Positions 45,048 to 54,960 of a stretch of 57,371 nucleotides of DNA are shown one piece after another. This DNA comes from Dyella monticola (lineage in GTDB: Bacteria; Pseudomonadota; Gammaproteobacteria; Xanthomonadales; Rhodanobacteraceae). Positions within the stretch are counted from its first letter, which is position 1, and each line of letters begins with the position of its first letter. The notes beneath the pieces are model-generated. The model had not been told where the DNA came from. It did not search any database and was given only the letters and a program-made list of their open reading frames with translations. The stretch is from the NCBI RefSeq assembly GCF_003363155.1, contig NZ_QRBE01000008.1, forward strand, positions 170,893 to 228,263, written 5' to 3'. Both the position numbers and the translations under genes were made by a program.

Positions 45048-45560
45048 CTAGCCGCGCACAGCCGTATGCTGCGAATACAGCGCGTGCCACTGGCCATCGA
45101 CGTACACGAAGATGTCCGATGATCTCACCCCCTTCTGTGGGCCTAGTGACGTGTCATAGAACGACACAATGGCGGTGTTCCCCTGCATGACCACCGCGCT
45201 GCCGAAGGCATGGTCACGCTGATACGCGGCCCATTTGAGCTTGGCCTGATCCAGGCTGGTACCTCGGCGCTTGGCCGCTCCGGCGACGATCGCGTCCTTG
45301 GGATGTGCCGCACCGTTGTCGCCCACCGAGCGGTACTCCGGTAGCAGCATGTGATCGAGCCAAACGGTGTCGCCCGTCATTTCGGCAAGCGTCCAATGGT
45401 TTTCGACCGCCATCACGCCGGCTTCCGTTTGCTGCGCTTCGTCGGCTGCGGGCATCGCGTCCTGAGCATGGGCAGGTATGGTTTGCACAGAAAAGACCGC
45501 ACAAGCGAGCAAGGCGACCGCCATAGCGGTGGGCGGGCGCAGCGGGTTGAAGTTCGTCAT
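45048..45560 (-). CDS. exported NTF2-like (DUF4440/SnoaL-type) protein
   Basis: The 170-residue product starts at ATG 45560, six bases after GGAGG; the frame open to 45818 lies in the promoter region of the divergent kinase. A signal peptide ending AHA (about 38) precedes a mature domain with VMAVENHWTLAEMTGDTVWLDHMLLPEYRSVGDNG and DIFVYVDGQWHALYSQ, the cone-shaped NTF2-like fold. These proteins bind small ligands or act as isomerases; no catalytic residues can be assigned. It is divergent from the LytS-type kinase, a plausible but unproven regulatory link. Confidence 0.8.
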   Translation of the reverse strand: MTNFNPLRPPTAMAVALLACAVFSVQTIPAHAQDAMPAADEAQQTEAGVMAVENHWTLAEMTGDTVWLDHMLLPEYRSVGDNGAAHPKDAIVAGAAKRRGTSLDQAKLKWAAYQRDHAFGSAVVMQGNTAIVSFYDTSLGPQKGVRSSDIFVYVDGQWHALYSQHTAVRG

Positions 45561-45798
45561 ACACATCCTCCAGAAGACTGTTCGGGTGCATCGAGCATCG
45601 CTGCTGTTTGGCGGTTGGGCATGGGCTTTGTGATGAGCGCGTTGGTTGTGGGGTAAACGGTCGGATGGCGAGGGCGAGCGGTCATGGCTGATGCGCAGAC
45701 GCAGCACGAAGGAATCGCGCTTCCAAAGCGCCTGCATAGTCCGCACACTACTGCCGCGTTGAATGCCGTAAACCAACCGCAGTGGAAGGCGCAGGCGC

Positions 45799-46884
45799 AT
45801 GAACGAGTCGACCCGCACGCATCAATTGAAAGTTCTGGGCCTGGCGTTCGGGTTCTGGACGATGCTGGCGTTGTCGTACACGGCCAGCTCCGTGCTCGGC
45901 GGCATCAGCGAAGGTCATCCGGTAGCTTGGCCTCGTGCGTTGGCGTGGAACCTGATCGATTTCTATGTGTGGATGGCGCTTACGCCGCTGGTGAGCTGGC
46001 TGGGCCGCGTGGGTGCGCACGGATGGCGAAGGTTCTGGCTGCTGCATATTCCCAGCAGCCTGCTCATTGCCGCATCGCAAAGCGCAGTAATGCTGGTGTT
46101 GTTTTTTGCGTTGTGCGGGCCCAATCCCAAAGGGAACGTCTTCACGCTGAGCGATCTGCTGCGCAATGAAGGCGTTTACAAGTTTCATCTGGCGCTGCTT
46201 ACCTATTGGATGATGCTGGTGGTGCTGCGGGGCTTTGCATCGTGGCGCTCATTGCGGGATGAGCGGTATCGCAACGCGCAACTGGAAACGCAATTGGCAC
46301 AATCCCAATTGCAGGCGTTGCGCATGCAGCTGCAACCTCACTTTCTGTTCAATACGCTCAATGCGATTTCTGCGCTGACGGTAGCCGACCCGCAACAGGC
46401 GAAGCTGATGATCGCGCGACTCAGCGACTTTCTACGCCTTACGCTGGAGGAGCGCCATGCACAGCAAGTGCCGCTCTCGCGTGAAATGCAGTTTCTGGAA
46501 TCGTACCTGGGCATCCAGAAAGTGCGTTTCCAGGATCGCCTGGTCACGCATGTAGACGTTGGCGATACCGGCAAGGCGATGGTGCCGAGCCTTATCCTGC
46601 AGCCGCTGGTGGAAAATGCTTTACGCCATGGCCTGCTTAGCAAGAACGATGGTGGCGCGCTGCATATCGTCGCGCAACGTATCGGTGACGAATTGCGTTT
46701 ACGCGTGGAAGACGACGGACTGGGGCTCCCTTCGGCAGGGACCGTGGAAGGCGTCGGCTTGAGCAACACGCGTGCGCGACTGCAAGCGATGTTCGGCGAC
46801 AAGGCGAGCATGGATCTTTCGCCGCGTGCCGGCGGTGGCACCTGTGTTCAATTGCGCTTTCCGTTCGTGGAGGTCGGCGCATGA
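45799..46884 (+). CDS. LytS/YpdA-type sensor histidine kinase
   Basis: The 361-residue membrane kinase has four N-terminal helices (about 12-36, 47-70, 80-106, 128-146), no recognisable extracytoplasmic sensor, a coiled coil (about 155-178), then the His_kinase domain with LQPHFLFNTLNAIS (phosphoacceptor His181). The ATP-binding domain has PSLILQPLVENALRHGL and VEDDGLGL. It overlaps the response regulator by four bases (ATGA). Known pairs of this type regulate envelope stress, peptidase or exporter genes; here two ABC permease genes follow. Confidence 0.93.
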   Translation: MNESTRTHQLKVLGLAFGFWTMLALSYTASSVLGGISEGHPVAWPRALAWNLIDFYVWMALTPLVSWLGRVGAHGWRRFWLLHIPSSLLIAASQSAVMLVLFFALCGPNPKGNVFTLSDLLRNEGVYKFHLALLTYWMMLVVLRGFASWRSLRDERYRNAQLETQLAQSQLQALRMQLQPHFLFNTLNAISALTVADPQQAKLMIARLSDFLRLTLEERHAQQVPLSREMQFLESYLGIQKVRFQDRLVTHVDVGDTGKAMVPSLILQPLVENALRHGLLSKNDGGALHIVAQRIGDELRLRVEDDGLGLPSAGTVEGVGLSNTRARLQAMFGDKASMDLSPRAGGGTCVQLRFPFVEVGA

Positions 46885-47636
46885 GTAGCTCGCATCTTCG
46901 TGCGCTATTGGTGGACGATGAAATACTCGCACGCGTCGCACTGCGCCAGGCACTTGCCAAACATGCGGACGTCGACGTCGTCGGCGAATGCGGCAACGTG
47001 CACGAAGCGGCGCAGGCGATCGCGACGTTGCTGCCGGATCTGGTGTTTCTCGATATCCAGATGCCTGGCGGCGACGGTTTCAGTCTGCTTCAGCGTGATG
47101 CGCCGGCTGAGTCACCGCCGCTGATCGTCTTCACGACGGCGTTCGCCGAGCACGCGCTGCAGGCGTTCGACGCCAATGCCATCGACTATGTGCTCAAACC
47201 GATCGACCAGGCCCGTTTCGATCAGGCCATGGATCGCGTGCGCAGTCATTGGCATGGATTGCAGAACCATCGCAGCGCTTTGACTGCGCATGGCGACGGT
47301 CACTGCGTAAAGCGCATCAGTGTGCAGGTGGCCGAACGAACCATCGTGATACCCGTGTCGGATATCGACTGGATTCGCGCCGACGACAACTACGTCCGCA
47401 TTCACGCCAATGGCAGCACGTACCTGCATCGCGAAACGCTGCGCCACCTTTACGAATCACTGGATCCTGCCCACTTCCTGCGTATTCATCGCAGCATCGT
47501 GGTCAACATCAACCGCATCCGCGAAGTGCACGCGTTGTTCCAGGGCCATGCGGAAATCGTGCTTCACGATGGCACGCGACTGGACTTGAGCCGGCGATTC
47601 CGCAATGCCGCACGCAGCGCACTGCGGCTGCGCTGA
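46881..47636 (+). CDS. LytTR family response regulator
   Basis: The 251-residue regulator has a receiver domain with Asp12/Asp13, phosphoacceptor Asp58 (LVFLDIQMPGGDG) and Lys in DYVLKPID, then a LytTR DNA-binding domain (about 145-250) with IDWIRADDNYVRIHA and FLRIHRSIVVNINRI. It pairs with the upstream kinase. LytTR proteins bind direct repeats in promoters; a likely target is the 122-base gap before the permease gene, but I cannot mark a site with confidence. Confidence 0.94.
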   Translation: MSSSHLRALLVDDEILARVALRQALAKHADVDVVGECGNVHEAAQAIATLLPDLVFLDIQMPGGDGFSLLQRDAPAESPPLIVFTTAFAEHALQAFDANAIDYVLKPIDQARFDQAMDRVRSHWHGLQNHRSALTAHGDGHCVKRISVQVAERTIVIPVSDIDWIRADDNYVRIHANGSTYLHRETLRHLYESLDPAHFLRIHRSIVVNINRIREVHALFQGHAEIVLHDGTRLDLSRRFRNAARSALRLR

Positions 47637-47758
47637 CCGCCTGCCTCTGCAGAACGACCGCTTACCCCTGGCCGCCGGCCAGCCCTCCCAAAAGCGATGC
47701 GACGCCTACCCCGGTACACCACGCTTGCCGTGGCGGCCTATCAAGGAGCGGCGTACCG

Positions 47759-49081
47759 ATGTTCGGCTATTACCTGCAGCTCGCGATGCACAGCTTCCGG
47801 CGCAGCCCGGGGCTCACGGTGCTCATGGTTATCATCATGGGTATCGGCGTTGCCGCATCGATGACGACATACGCGGTATTTCGCGCTGTGTCAGGCGATC
47901 CGCTGCCGGAAAAATCCGCGCAACTGTTTGTGCCACAGATCGACAATATCGGACCGCAGAACGGCTCCAGCGGCAACCAGCTGCCGGACGCGCTGACCTA
48001 TACCGATGCCATGGCCTTGATGCGAGCCAAAGCAGGCGCACGCCAAACGGCCATCTACCCGATCGTCGGCGACGTCGTGCCGGACGAACATTTGCAACTA
48101 CGCCCGTTCACTGCGAATGGATATGCCGCCTATGCGGATTTCTTTGCGATGTTCAACGTGCCGTTCCGATACGGACATGGCTGGCACAGCGACGATGACG
48201 ACAGGGCCGGCAATGTCATCGCGATAAGCAATCGCCTGAATCAGCGTCTGTTTGCCGGTATCAACAGTGTCGGCCAGACATTGAATGTGGACGGCCACGA
48301 CTATCGCGTGGTCGGCGTGATGGACGATTGGAATCCGCAGCCACGCTTTTACGACGTCAACAACGGCTTCAGCTTTGGCGATACACCGGACTACTACCTG
48401 CCCTTCACACGCGCGGTAGCCCTGCATATCGGTAGCAACGGCAATAACAATTGCTCGGCCTCGGGAAAACCCCTCACCCCCGGTTGGGATGGATGGCTGC
48501 GATCGGAATGCACGTGGGTTTCGCTATGGGTGCAACTGCCGGACGCCACATCGGTGCAGCGCTATCGACAGTTCTTGAGCCATTACGCTTCCGAACAGCA
48601 GCGCGCAGGCCGCTTTAAATGGGCCAGCAACGTACGCCTGTTCGACTTGAACGGCTGGCTGGATCACGAAGGTGTGGTGCCCCCGGAGGCCCGTGTTTCC
48701 TTGCTGGTTGCCATGGGATTCCTGTTCGTATGCCTGGTCAACACCGTGGGTCTGCTGCTGGCCAAGATCATGCGGCGCGCCGGCGAAATCGGCGTGCGTC
48801 GTGCGTTGGGCGCCTCGCGCGGTCATATCTACGGCCAATTCCTGGCCGAGGCGGCGGCAATCGGTGCGGCTGGGGGCCTTCTGGGATTGTTGCTCACCGC
48901 AGCGGGTATGCACGGAACGGATCTGCTGTTCGACCCCGACATCGCAAAACTCGCCCATCTCACGGCGGGTTTGATCAGTTCGACGGTATTGGTAGCGATA
49001 TTCGCAACGATCATCGCCGGGCTCTATCCAGCATGGCGCGCTGCACGTGTCCAACCCTCGTGGCAATTGAAATCTCAATAA
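47759..49081 (+). CDS. MacB-type ABC transporter permease 1
   Basis: The 440-residue protein has one N-terminal helix (about 18-40), a large periplasmic MacB_PCD domain, and three C-terminal helices in the FtsX domain with GEIGVRRALGASRGHIYGQFL and the ending GLYPAWRAARVQP. Start ATG 47759 has AAGGAG ten bases upstream. MacB-family permeases usually function with a separate or fused ATPase and export peptides or drive mechanotransmission. No ATP-binding domain is fused. It is followed 11 bases later by the second permease. Confidence 0.9.
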   Translation: MFGYYLQLAMHSFRRSPGLTVLMVIIMGIGVAASMTTYAVFRAVSGDPLPEKSAQLFVPQIDNIGPQNGSSGNQLPDALTYTDAMALMRAKAGARQTAIYPIVGDVVPDEHLQLRPFTANGYAAYADFFAMFNVPFRYGHGWHSDDDDRAGNVIAISNRLNQRLFAGINSVGQTLNVDGHDYRVVGVMDDWNPQPRFYDVNNGFSFGDTPDYYLPFTRAVALHIGSNGNNNCSASGKPLTPGWDGWLRSECTWVSLWVQLPDATSVQRYRQFLSHYASEQQRAGRFKWASNVRLFDLNGWLDHEGVVPPEARVSLLVAMGFLFVCLVNTVGLLLAKIMRRAGEIGVRRALGASRGHIYGQFLAEAAAIGAAGGLLGLLLTAAGMHGTDLLFDPDIAKLAHLTAGLISSTVLVAIFATIIAGLYPAWRAARVQPSWQLKSQ

Positions 49082-49092
49082 AGGCGGCACCC

Positions 49093-50316
49093 ATGCAGAT
49101 CAGGCCTATCGCATCCGCACTTTTGCACCACAAGGGTGGCACGCTATTGATCGTGCTGCAGATTGCGCTGACGCTGGCGATCGTATGCAACGCGCTCTTC
49201 ATCATCCATGCGCGCGTGGCGCGACTGTCGCGGCCCAGTGGCGTGGACGAAGCCGACGTATTGGTCGTTCAGAACCAATGGCTTGGTGATCCGGCACCCC
49301 AGCAGATTCAAGCACTGATGGCGTCCGATCTTCAAACGCTGCGCCGCCTGTCGGGTGTCGTTGATGTGTACGCCAGCAATGGCTTTCCCTTGAGCGATGG
49401 CGGTTGGTCGAAAGGGGTGCGTTACACCATGGAGCAGCGCACCCCTGCTTCGGCCACGGCCATCTATTTCGCCGACGACCATGCACTCGACACGCTCGGT
49501 CTGAAACTGCTCGCCGGGCGCAACTTCCGCGCCGATGAAATCGGTCACATGGCAGCACGTGACAGCTTGCTGCCGCGCGTGATCCTCATCACCAAGGCCT
49601 TGGCCGATCGCCTCTTTCCGGGCGGCCATGCCGTGGGCAAGCAGATCTGCATCGGCGGCGCACCGCCGAGCACCATCATCGGCGTGGTCGCTCGGATGCA
49701 GACATGGATCGGCAACTATTCAGAAGCGTGGATGGAGCACTCCACGCTGGTTCCGTTCCGATTGCTCACAAGTGGAACGGTCTACCTGGTACGGGTGCAG
49801 CCTGGCATGTTGGAGCGCGTCGCAAGGGCGGCGCCTCAGGCGCTGTTTACGGCCAATCCCTTGCGCGTCATCGGGCCCGGCGACGTCAAGACGTATGCAC
49901 AGGTTCGCGCGAGCGCGTACAAAAAGGATCGCGGCATGGCCATCCTGATGGGAGTGATCTGTGCCGTGCTGTTGGCGACGACCGCCGCCGGCATCGTGGG
50001 CCTGACCAGCTTCTGGGTCGCCCAGCGCCGCCAACAGATCGGCGTGCGCAGAGCGCTTGGTGCCACGCGAGGGGACATTCTTGAGTACTTCTGCATGGAG
50101 AACCTGCTGATCAGCGTGGCCGGCGTGAGCGTCGGCACGCTGCTTGCGCTGGCGGTCAACGCCCTGCTCGTTGACCGCTTTGAAATGCAGAGGCTGTCGC
50201 TCGCGTATGTGGTAACCGGTATCGTCGTGCTGCTCTTGCTCGGCCAATTGGCCGTATTCGTGCCGGCATGGCGCGCCTCGCGCCTGTCTCCGCTTAAAGC
50301 GGGCCGGACGGTATGA
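49093..50316 (+). CDS. MacB-type ABC transporter permease 2
   Basis: The 407-residue protein has the same layout: N-terminal helix (about 17-40), periplasmic domain with LGLKLLAGRNF, three C-terminal helices with RRQQIGVRRALGATRGDILEYF and VPAWRASRLSPLKA. With the preceding gene it probably forms a heterodimeric permease. No ATPase or membrane fusion gene follows: the next gene is lspA on the opposite strand. Confidence 0.9.
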   Translation: MQIRPIASALLHHKGGTLLIVLQIALTLAIVCNALFIIHARVARLSRPSGVDEADVLVVQNQWLGDPAPQQIQALMASDLQTLRRLSGVVDVYASNGFPLSDGGWSKGVRYTMEQRTPASATAIYFADDHALDTLGLKLLAGRNFRADEIGHMAARDSLLPRVILITKALADRLFPGGHAVGKQICIGGAPPSTIIGVVARMQTWIGNYSEAWMEHSTLVPFRLLTSGTVYLVRVQPGMLERVARAAPQALFTANPLRVIGPGDVKTYAQVRASAYKKDRGMAILMGVICAVLLATTAAGIVGLTSFWVAQRRQQIGVRRALGATRGDILEYFCMENLLISVAGVSVGTLLALAVNALLVDRFEMQRLSLAYVVTGIVVLLLLGQLAVFVPAWRASRLSPLKAGRTV

Positions 50317-50339
50317 GCGGCATATGCCGCAATAGGCCA

Positions 50340-50831
50340 TTAATGCGCGGAGGCACTGGAGCGCAAGCCGAACAGAATCAGCAGCACGGCACCCACCGTA
50401 ATGCCGGAGTCGGCGACATTGAAGGTCGGGTAATACCAATTGTGGTAGTAGACCTGGATGAAATCGGTCACCTGCGACGCATGCAAGCGATCGATCAGAT
50501 TACCCAGCGCGCCACCGATCACCAACGAAATCGGCAGCGCCGTACGCCAATCCCGTCGTGCCGTGCGCGAGAGCCAGATCAACAGCGCCAGCGTGATCAC
50601 CACCGCAAGCACCACGAAGAACCAGCGCTGCCAACCGCCACTTTGCGCCAGAAAACTGAAGGCGGCTCCCGTATTGAAGTCGAGCGTCCAGTTGAGGAAG
50701 CCGGGAATCACCGGATGCGGTACACCCTGCGGCTGCAGCGCGCTAAGCGCCCACCACTTGGTGAGCTGGTCCAGAACGATGACCAATACAGAGATCGACA
50801 ACCAGGGAAGTGCGTTGGGTTTGGGGTGCAT
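50340..50831 (-). CDS. lspA: lipoprotein signal peptidase LspA
   Basis: LspA cleaves the signal peptide of diacylated prolipoproteins in the inner membrane. The 163-residue protein has four helices and the catalytic Asp pair in GGALGNLIDRL and VADSGITVG. VYYHNWYYPTFNVAD is the usual context. The start ATG 50831 (MHPKPNALPWLS) gives normal length; the open frame to 50963 runs through a REP-like element. It lies downstream of ileS, a conserved gammaproteobacterial order. Confidence 0.96.
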   Translation of the reverse strand: MHPKPNALPWLSISVLVIVLDQLTKWWALSALQPQGVPHPVIPGFLNWTLDFNTGAAFSFLAQSGGWQRWFFVVLAVVITLALLIWLSRTARRDWRTALPISLVIGGALGNLIDRLHASQVTDFIQVYYHNWYYPTFNVADSGITVGAVLLILFGLRSSASAH

Positions 50832-50868
50832 GGGTGTTCTCAAGATCGCATACCAGTGCCGTGGGACG

Positions 50869-50900
50869 CCCCCCTCCCCTGCTTGCAGGGGAAGGAGCGG
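50869..50900. repeat. REP-like element between lspA and ileS
   Basis: CCCCCTCCCCTGC-TTGCAGGGGAAGGAGCGGG is an imperfect inverted repeat of the class found at 37761, 40781 and 40908. It fills most of the 83-base gap between the ileS stop and lspA start. Confidence 0.6.
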
Positions 50901-50914
50901 GTTTGAGGCAGAGT

Positions 50915-53773
50915 TTAGAACCAGCGACGATTCTCGCCCGGCCCTTCCACATTGCTGACGCATCGCCCGCAGATGTCCGGATGCGCCGGATTGCTACCCA
51001 CATCGTCCCGACGGTGCCAGCAGCGGATGCACTTGGTCGCATCGCTCACACTGGCCGATACGTACACGTCGCCACCACCTTCCAACGGCAGCGCCACCGC
51101 ATCGGCGGGTCGCGGATCGAGCGGCGCAAAGCTCAATGCCGACGTGATGAAGAAGAAGCGCAATTCATCCGCCGTGGATGCATAGCGTTCCGCTGTGGCC
51201 GGATCGGTATGCAACACGAGCTTTGCCTCGAGCGCCGCACCGATCTTCTCGGCTTTGCGCATGTCTTCGAGCACGCGCGAGGCGGCATCGCGCATCACCA
51301 ACAGGTCGGACCAGTAACGACGCTGCTCTGGAGAGCCCTGAGTGTTGATCACGCCGTCATACCAGGTTTCGAACAGCACGCTTTCGCCGCGCTCACCCGG
51401 CATGTGCTGCCAGATTTCCTCGGCAGTGAACGACAGCATCGGTGCCAACCAGCGCACCAGCGCTTCCAGGATGCGGTACATCGCACTCTGTGCACTACGA
51501 CGGCCGATACTGTCGGTCGGCATCGTGTACAGACGATCCTTGGTGATATCCAGGTACAGCGCCCCCATCTCGTTGGTACAGAAGTTCTGCACACGCTGTA
51601 CGATTTCTGGGAAATCGTAGCGCTCATACGCGGCGACCACGGCCTGCTGCAATTCGTAGGCCTGACCGATCGCCCACTGGTCGAGCAACAAGCTCTGCTC
51701 GATCGGCACCAGATGCGTGTGCGGATCGAAGCCATCCAGGTTGCCGAGCAGGAAGCGCGCAGTGTTGCGAATGCGCCGGTACATATCCGCCACGCGCTTC
51801 AGGATTTCCTCCGACAAGGACATCTCATAGCGATAGTCGGTCGACGCGACCCACAAGCGCAGGATGTCCGCGCCCATGCGATTCATGATGTCCTGTGGCT
51901 CGATGCCGTTGCCCAACGACTTGGACATCTTGCGCCCCTGCGCATCGACGGTGAAGCCGTGCGTGAGCAACTGCTTGTACGGCGGCTGGCCATCGAGCAT
52001 GGCGGCGGTGAGCAGCGACGAATGGAACCAGCCGCGGTGTTGGTCGGAGCCTTCCAGATACAGATCAGCCGGAAAACGCAGCACATCGGCGTGCGAACCG
52101 CGCAGCACATGCCAGTGCGTGGTGCCCGAATCGAACCACACGTCCAGCGTGTCGCGATTTTTTTCGTAGTGCGCGGCATCCGCACCGAGCAGTTCGGTCG
52201 GATCGAGGCTTTGCCACGCTTCGATGCCATGCTGCTCGACGCGCCTGGCCACTTCTTCCAGCAACTCCGGCGTGCGTGGATGCAGGTCACCACTTTCGCG
52301 ATGTACGAAAAACGCCATGGGCACGCCCCACTGACGTTGACGCGAGAGCGTCCAGTCAGGGCGATCGGCGATCATGTTGTGCAGACGCTGCTTGCCCCAC
52401 GCAGGAAAGAACTGCGTGGCCTCCACGCCGTCCAGCGCCGTTTCGCGCAGCGTCTTGCCGCCGTCTTTGGGCGTGATATCCATGCCTGCGAACCACTGCG
52501 AGGTGGCGCGATAGATGATCGGCGTCTTGTGGCGCCAGCAATGCATGTAGCTGTGCGCGTATTTGTTCTGATGCAACAGCGATCCGGCTTGATCCAGCGC
52601 TTCGACGATCTTCGGATTGGCCTTCCACAGGAACATGCCGCCGAACAGCGGCAACCACGATGCGTAGACACCGTTGCCCATCACGGGATTGAGGATATCG
52701 GCATCCTTCATGCCGTAGGCCTTGCACGACTGGAAGTCTTCCACGCCGTAAGCGGGCGCGGAGTGCACGATGCCGGTACCCGTATCCAGCGTCACGTAAT
52801 CACCGAAATAAATCGGCGACAGGCGCGCATAACCCGGATCGACCGCATACAACGGATGGCGGAATTTCAGATCACCCAGCTCATGACCTTGCACCGAAGC
52901 GACCACATGCCCTTCCAGGCCGTACGTCTTGAGGCATTCTTCGACGCGCTCGGTGGCGAGAATCAGCAAGCCCTTGGGCGTATCGACCAGGCTGTAACTG
53001 AATTCCGGATGCAGGTTGAGCGCCTGGTTGGCAGGAATCGTCCAGGGCGTAGTGGTCCAGATTACGATCTGGCCGTTGGGCTTAGGCAGTTTCTCCAGGC
53101 CGAAGGCCTTGGCGACGGCATGGGGGTCATCGAACGCGAAGCCGACGTCGATGGCGATGTCGGTTTTGTCTTCGTATTCCACTTCCGCCTCGGCCAGCGC
53201 GGAGCCGCAATCGAAGCACCAGTTGACCGGCTTCAAGCCGCGATAGATGTAACCCTTGCGCAGCAGTTCGGCCAGCGCGCGGATTTCGCCCGCCTCATTC
53301 GGCGGTGCCATGGTGAGGTAAGGACGATCCCATTCGCCCAACACGCCAAGGCGCTTGAAGTCGCCCTTCTGCTTCTGGATCTGCTCACTGGCGTACGCGC
53401 GCGCCTTGCTCATCACCTCGCTGGTGGGCAGGTTTTTGCCGAACTGTTTTTCGATCTGGATTTCGATCGGCATGCCGTGGCAATCCCAGCCCGGCACATA
53501 GGGCGCGTGATAGCCGGCCAGCAGCTTGGATTTGACCACCACGTCCTTGAGTATCTTGTTGATCGCGTGGCCCAGATGAATGGCGCCGTTGGCATACGGC
53601 GGGCCGTCGTGCAGCACGAAAGTCGGCCGGCCCTTGGTTTTGGCCTGGATCTGGTGATAACGCCCCGCCTTTTCCCATTCGGCCAGCCAGCCCGGTTCGC
53701 GCTTGGGCAGGTCGCCGCGCATCGGGAAGGTGGTCTGTGGCAGGTTGATGGTGCTCTTGTAGTCCTGGGTCAT
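50915..53773 (-). CDS. ileS: isoleucyl-tRNA synthetase
   Basis: The 952-residue class I enzyme charges tRNA-Ile and edits mischarged Val. The HIGH motif appears as AIHLGHAIN near residue 65, the CP1 editing domain follows, KMSKS is intact in [11 protein letters not shown] (about 620), and the C-terminal zinc ribbon keeps [12 protein letters not shown] and [10 protein letters not shown]. Length equals E. coli IleS type. ATG 53773 has no strong ribosome-binding site but gives the family N terminus ([14 protein letters not shown]). It sits between ribF and lspA. Confidence 0.97.
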   Translation of the reverse strand: MTQDYKSTINLPQTTFPMRGDLPKREPGWLAEWEKAGRYHQIQAKTKGRPTFVLHDGPPYANGAIHLGHAINKILKDVVVKSKLLAGYHAPYVPGWDCHGMPIEIQIEKQFGKNLPTSEVMSKARAYASEQIQKQKGDFKRLGVLGEWDRPYLTMAPPNEAGEIRALAELLRKGYIYRGLKPVNWCFDCGSALAEAEVEYEDKTDIAIDVGFAFDDPHAVAKAFGLEKLPKPNGQIVIWTTTPWTIPANQALNLHPEFSYSLVDTPKGLLILATERVEECLKTYGLEGHVVASVQGHELGDLKFRHPLYAVDPGYARLSPIYFGDYVTLDTGTGIVHSAPAYGVEDFQSCKAYGMKDADILNPVMGNGVYASWLPLFGGMFLWKANPKIVEALDQAGSLLHQNKYAHSYMHCWRHKTPIIYRATSQWFAGMDITPKDGGKTLRETALDGVEATQFFPAWGKQRLHNMIADRPDWTLSRQRQWGVPMAFFVHRESGDLHPRTPELLEEVARRVEQHGIEAWQSLDPTELLGADAAHYEKNRDTLDVWFDSGTTHWHVLRGSHADVLRFPADLYLEGSDQHRGWFHSSLLTAAMLDGQPPYKQLLTHGFTVDAQGRKMSKSLGNGIEPQDIMNRMGADILRLWVASTDYRYEMSLSEEILKRVADMYRRIRNTARFLLGNLDGFDPHTHLVPIEQSLLLDQWAIGQAYELQQAVVAAYERYDFPEIVQRVQNFCTNEMGALYLDITKDRLYTMPTDSIGRRSAQSAMYRILEALVRWLAPMLSFTAEEIWQHMPGERGESVLFETWYDGVINTQGSPEQRRYWSDLLVMRDAASRVLEDMRKAEKIGAALEAKLVLHTDPATAERYASTADELRFFFITSALSFAPLDPRPADAVALPLEGGGDVYVSASVSDATKCIRCWHRRDDVGSNPAHPDICGRCVSNVEGPGENRRWF

Positions 53774-53942
53774 CGCTCGGTGCCGTTTTTACGGGGGTTC
53801 CGCTTCGATGCCCGGAGGAACCGAAGCCTCGGTGCTTGCCGCGCGCGGCGGCAAGCGCACGCGCTTCGGCAAGTGCGTCAAATAATAATGATCGTCGCGG
53901 CCAGCGCCGTCGAAGGGGTGTGCAAACGGGACATGCTGTGAC

Positions 53943-54911
53943 TCATGATGCGGCCAGGTTCGCGTCGATCAATACCGGGTTCATACCAAGGATCTCCCGG
54001 GCTGAACGCGCATCATGCCGCATTTGCGTGGTCAATGCGTCGAGGCCGTCGAATTTCATCTCATCGCGCAGCTTGGCCACGAATTCCACCGCCATGCGAT
54101 GTCCGTAGAGGTCGCCTTCGAAATCGAACAGATGCACTTCCAGCAAGGGCTCGGCCACCTGATTGACAGTCGGCCGCGTGCCCAGGCTGGCCACACCCGG
54201 CCAGCTGCACTCGCCCTCGCCCAGCCCCACGCGTACGGCGAAGATGCCCTGCACCGGCGTCACGCGATCGCGCAGATGGATGTTGGCGGTGGGAAAACCC
54301 AGCGTGCGGCCTAGCTGGTTGCCATATTCGACCTTGCCCTCGATCACGAATGGCCGGCCAAGCAGCGGTGCAACGGCACCGAAATTCCCGGCCGCCAGCA
54401 GCGCCCGCACCCGGCTGGCCGACACGCGCTCGCCGTCCAGCGACACGGCCGGCATGGTGTGGGCGGCAAAACCGTGCGCGGTGCCGATGCGTTCCAGCAT
54501 CGCCACGTCGCCAGCGCGCTTGTGCCCGAAACGGAAATCCGCCCCCACCCATACTTCGCGCACGTCAAGCCGGTCGATCAAGACGCGCTGGATGAATTCC
54601 TCGGCCGCCATGGCCGTCAACGCCTGGTCGAAGCGCAACAACAGCGTGTGTTCCATCCCGGCCGCGGCAAAACCCAGCAGCTTTTCGCGCACGCTGGACA
54701 GGCGCGGCACGGGCTCCTTGGAGAAGTAGGCGCGCGGTAGCGGCTCGAAGCTCACCACGATGGGCGTGCAGCCCAACGCCTGCGCACGCTGGCGCACTTC
54801 GCTGAGCAAGGCTTGATGGCCGCGGTGCAGGCCATCGAAAGCACCGACCGCAGCCACGCTGCCGCCGGGGGCCACGCACGGCCCCACAACGTCCCGGGAC
54901 AGTTTCATCAT
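53943..54911 (-). CDS. ribF: bifunctional riboflavin kinase/FAD synthetase RibF
   Basis: RibF converts riboflavin to FMN and FAD. The 322-residue protein has the adenylyltransferase head GAFDGLHRGHQALL, then WVGADFRFGHKRAG, and the flavokinase domain GRPFVIEGKVEYGNQLGRTLGFPTANI from about 190. ATG 54911 (MMKLSRDVV) is used; ATG 54908 is next to it and the long frame to 55016 is not supported. FAD from this enzyme is needed by SdhA and Kmo in this window. Confidence 0.95.
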   Translation of the reverse strand: MMKLSRDVVGPCVAPGGSVAAVGAFDGLHRGHQALLSEVRQRAQALGCTPIVVSFEPLPRAYFSKEPVPRLSSVREKLLGFAAAGMEHTLLLRFDQALTAMAAEEFIQRVLIDRLDVREVWVGADFRFGHKRAGDVAMLERIGTAHGFAAHTMPAVSLDGERVSASRVRALLAAGNFGAVAPLLGRPFVIEGKVEYGNQLGRTLGFPTANIHLRDRVTPVQGIFAVRVGLGEGECSWPGVASLGTRPTVNQVAEPLLEVHLFDFEGDLYGHRMAVEFVAKLRDEMKFDGLDALTTQMRHDARSAREILGMNPVLIDANLAAS

Positions 54912-54960
54912 GCGGCCAGTATAAGGGATGCTCCCGACGGTTCTGCGTCGGGCATTCGGT

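Noticed and set aside
50810-53941. Plus-strand frame of 1,043 codons
   Set aside because: Antisense to ileS, whose motifs are intact. The product is His/Arg/Ala-rich, typical of a shadow in G+C-rich DNA.
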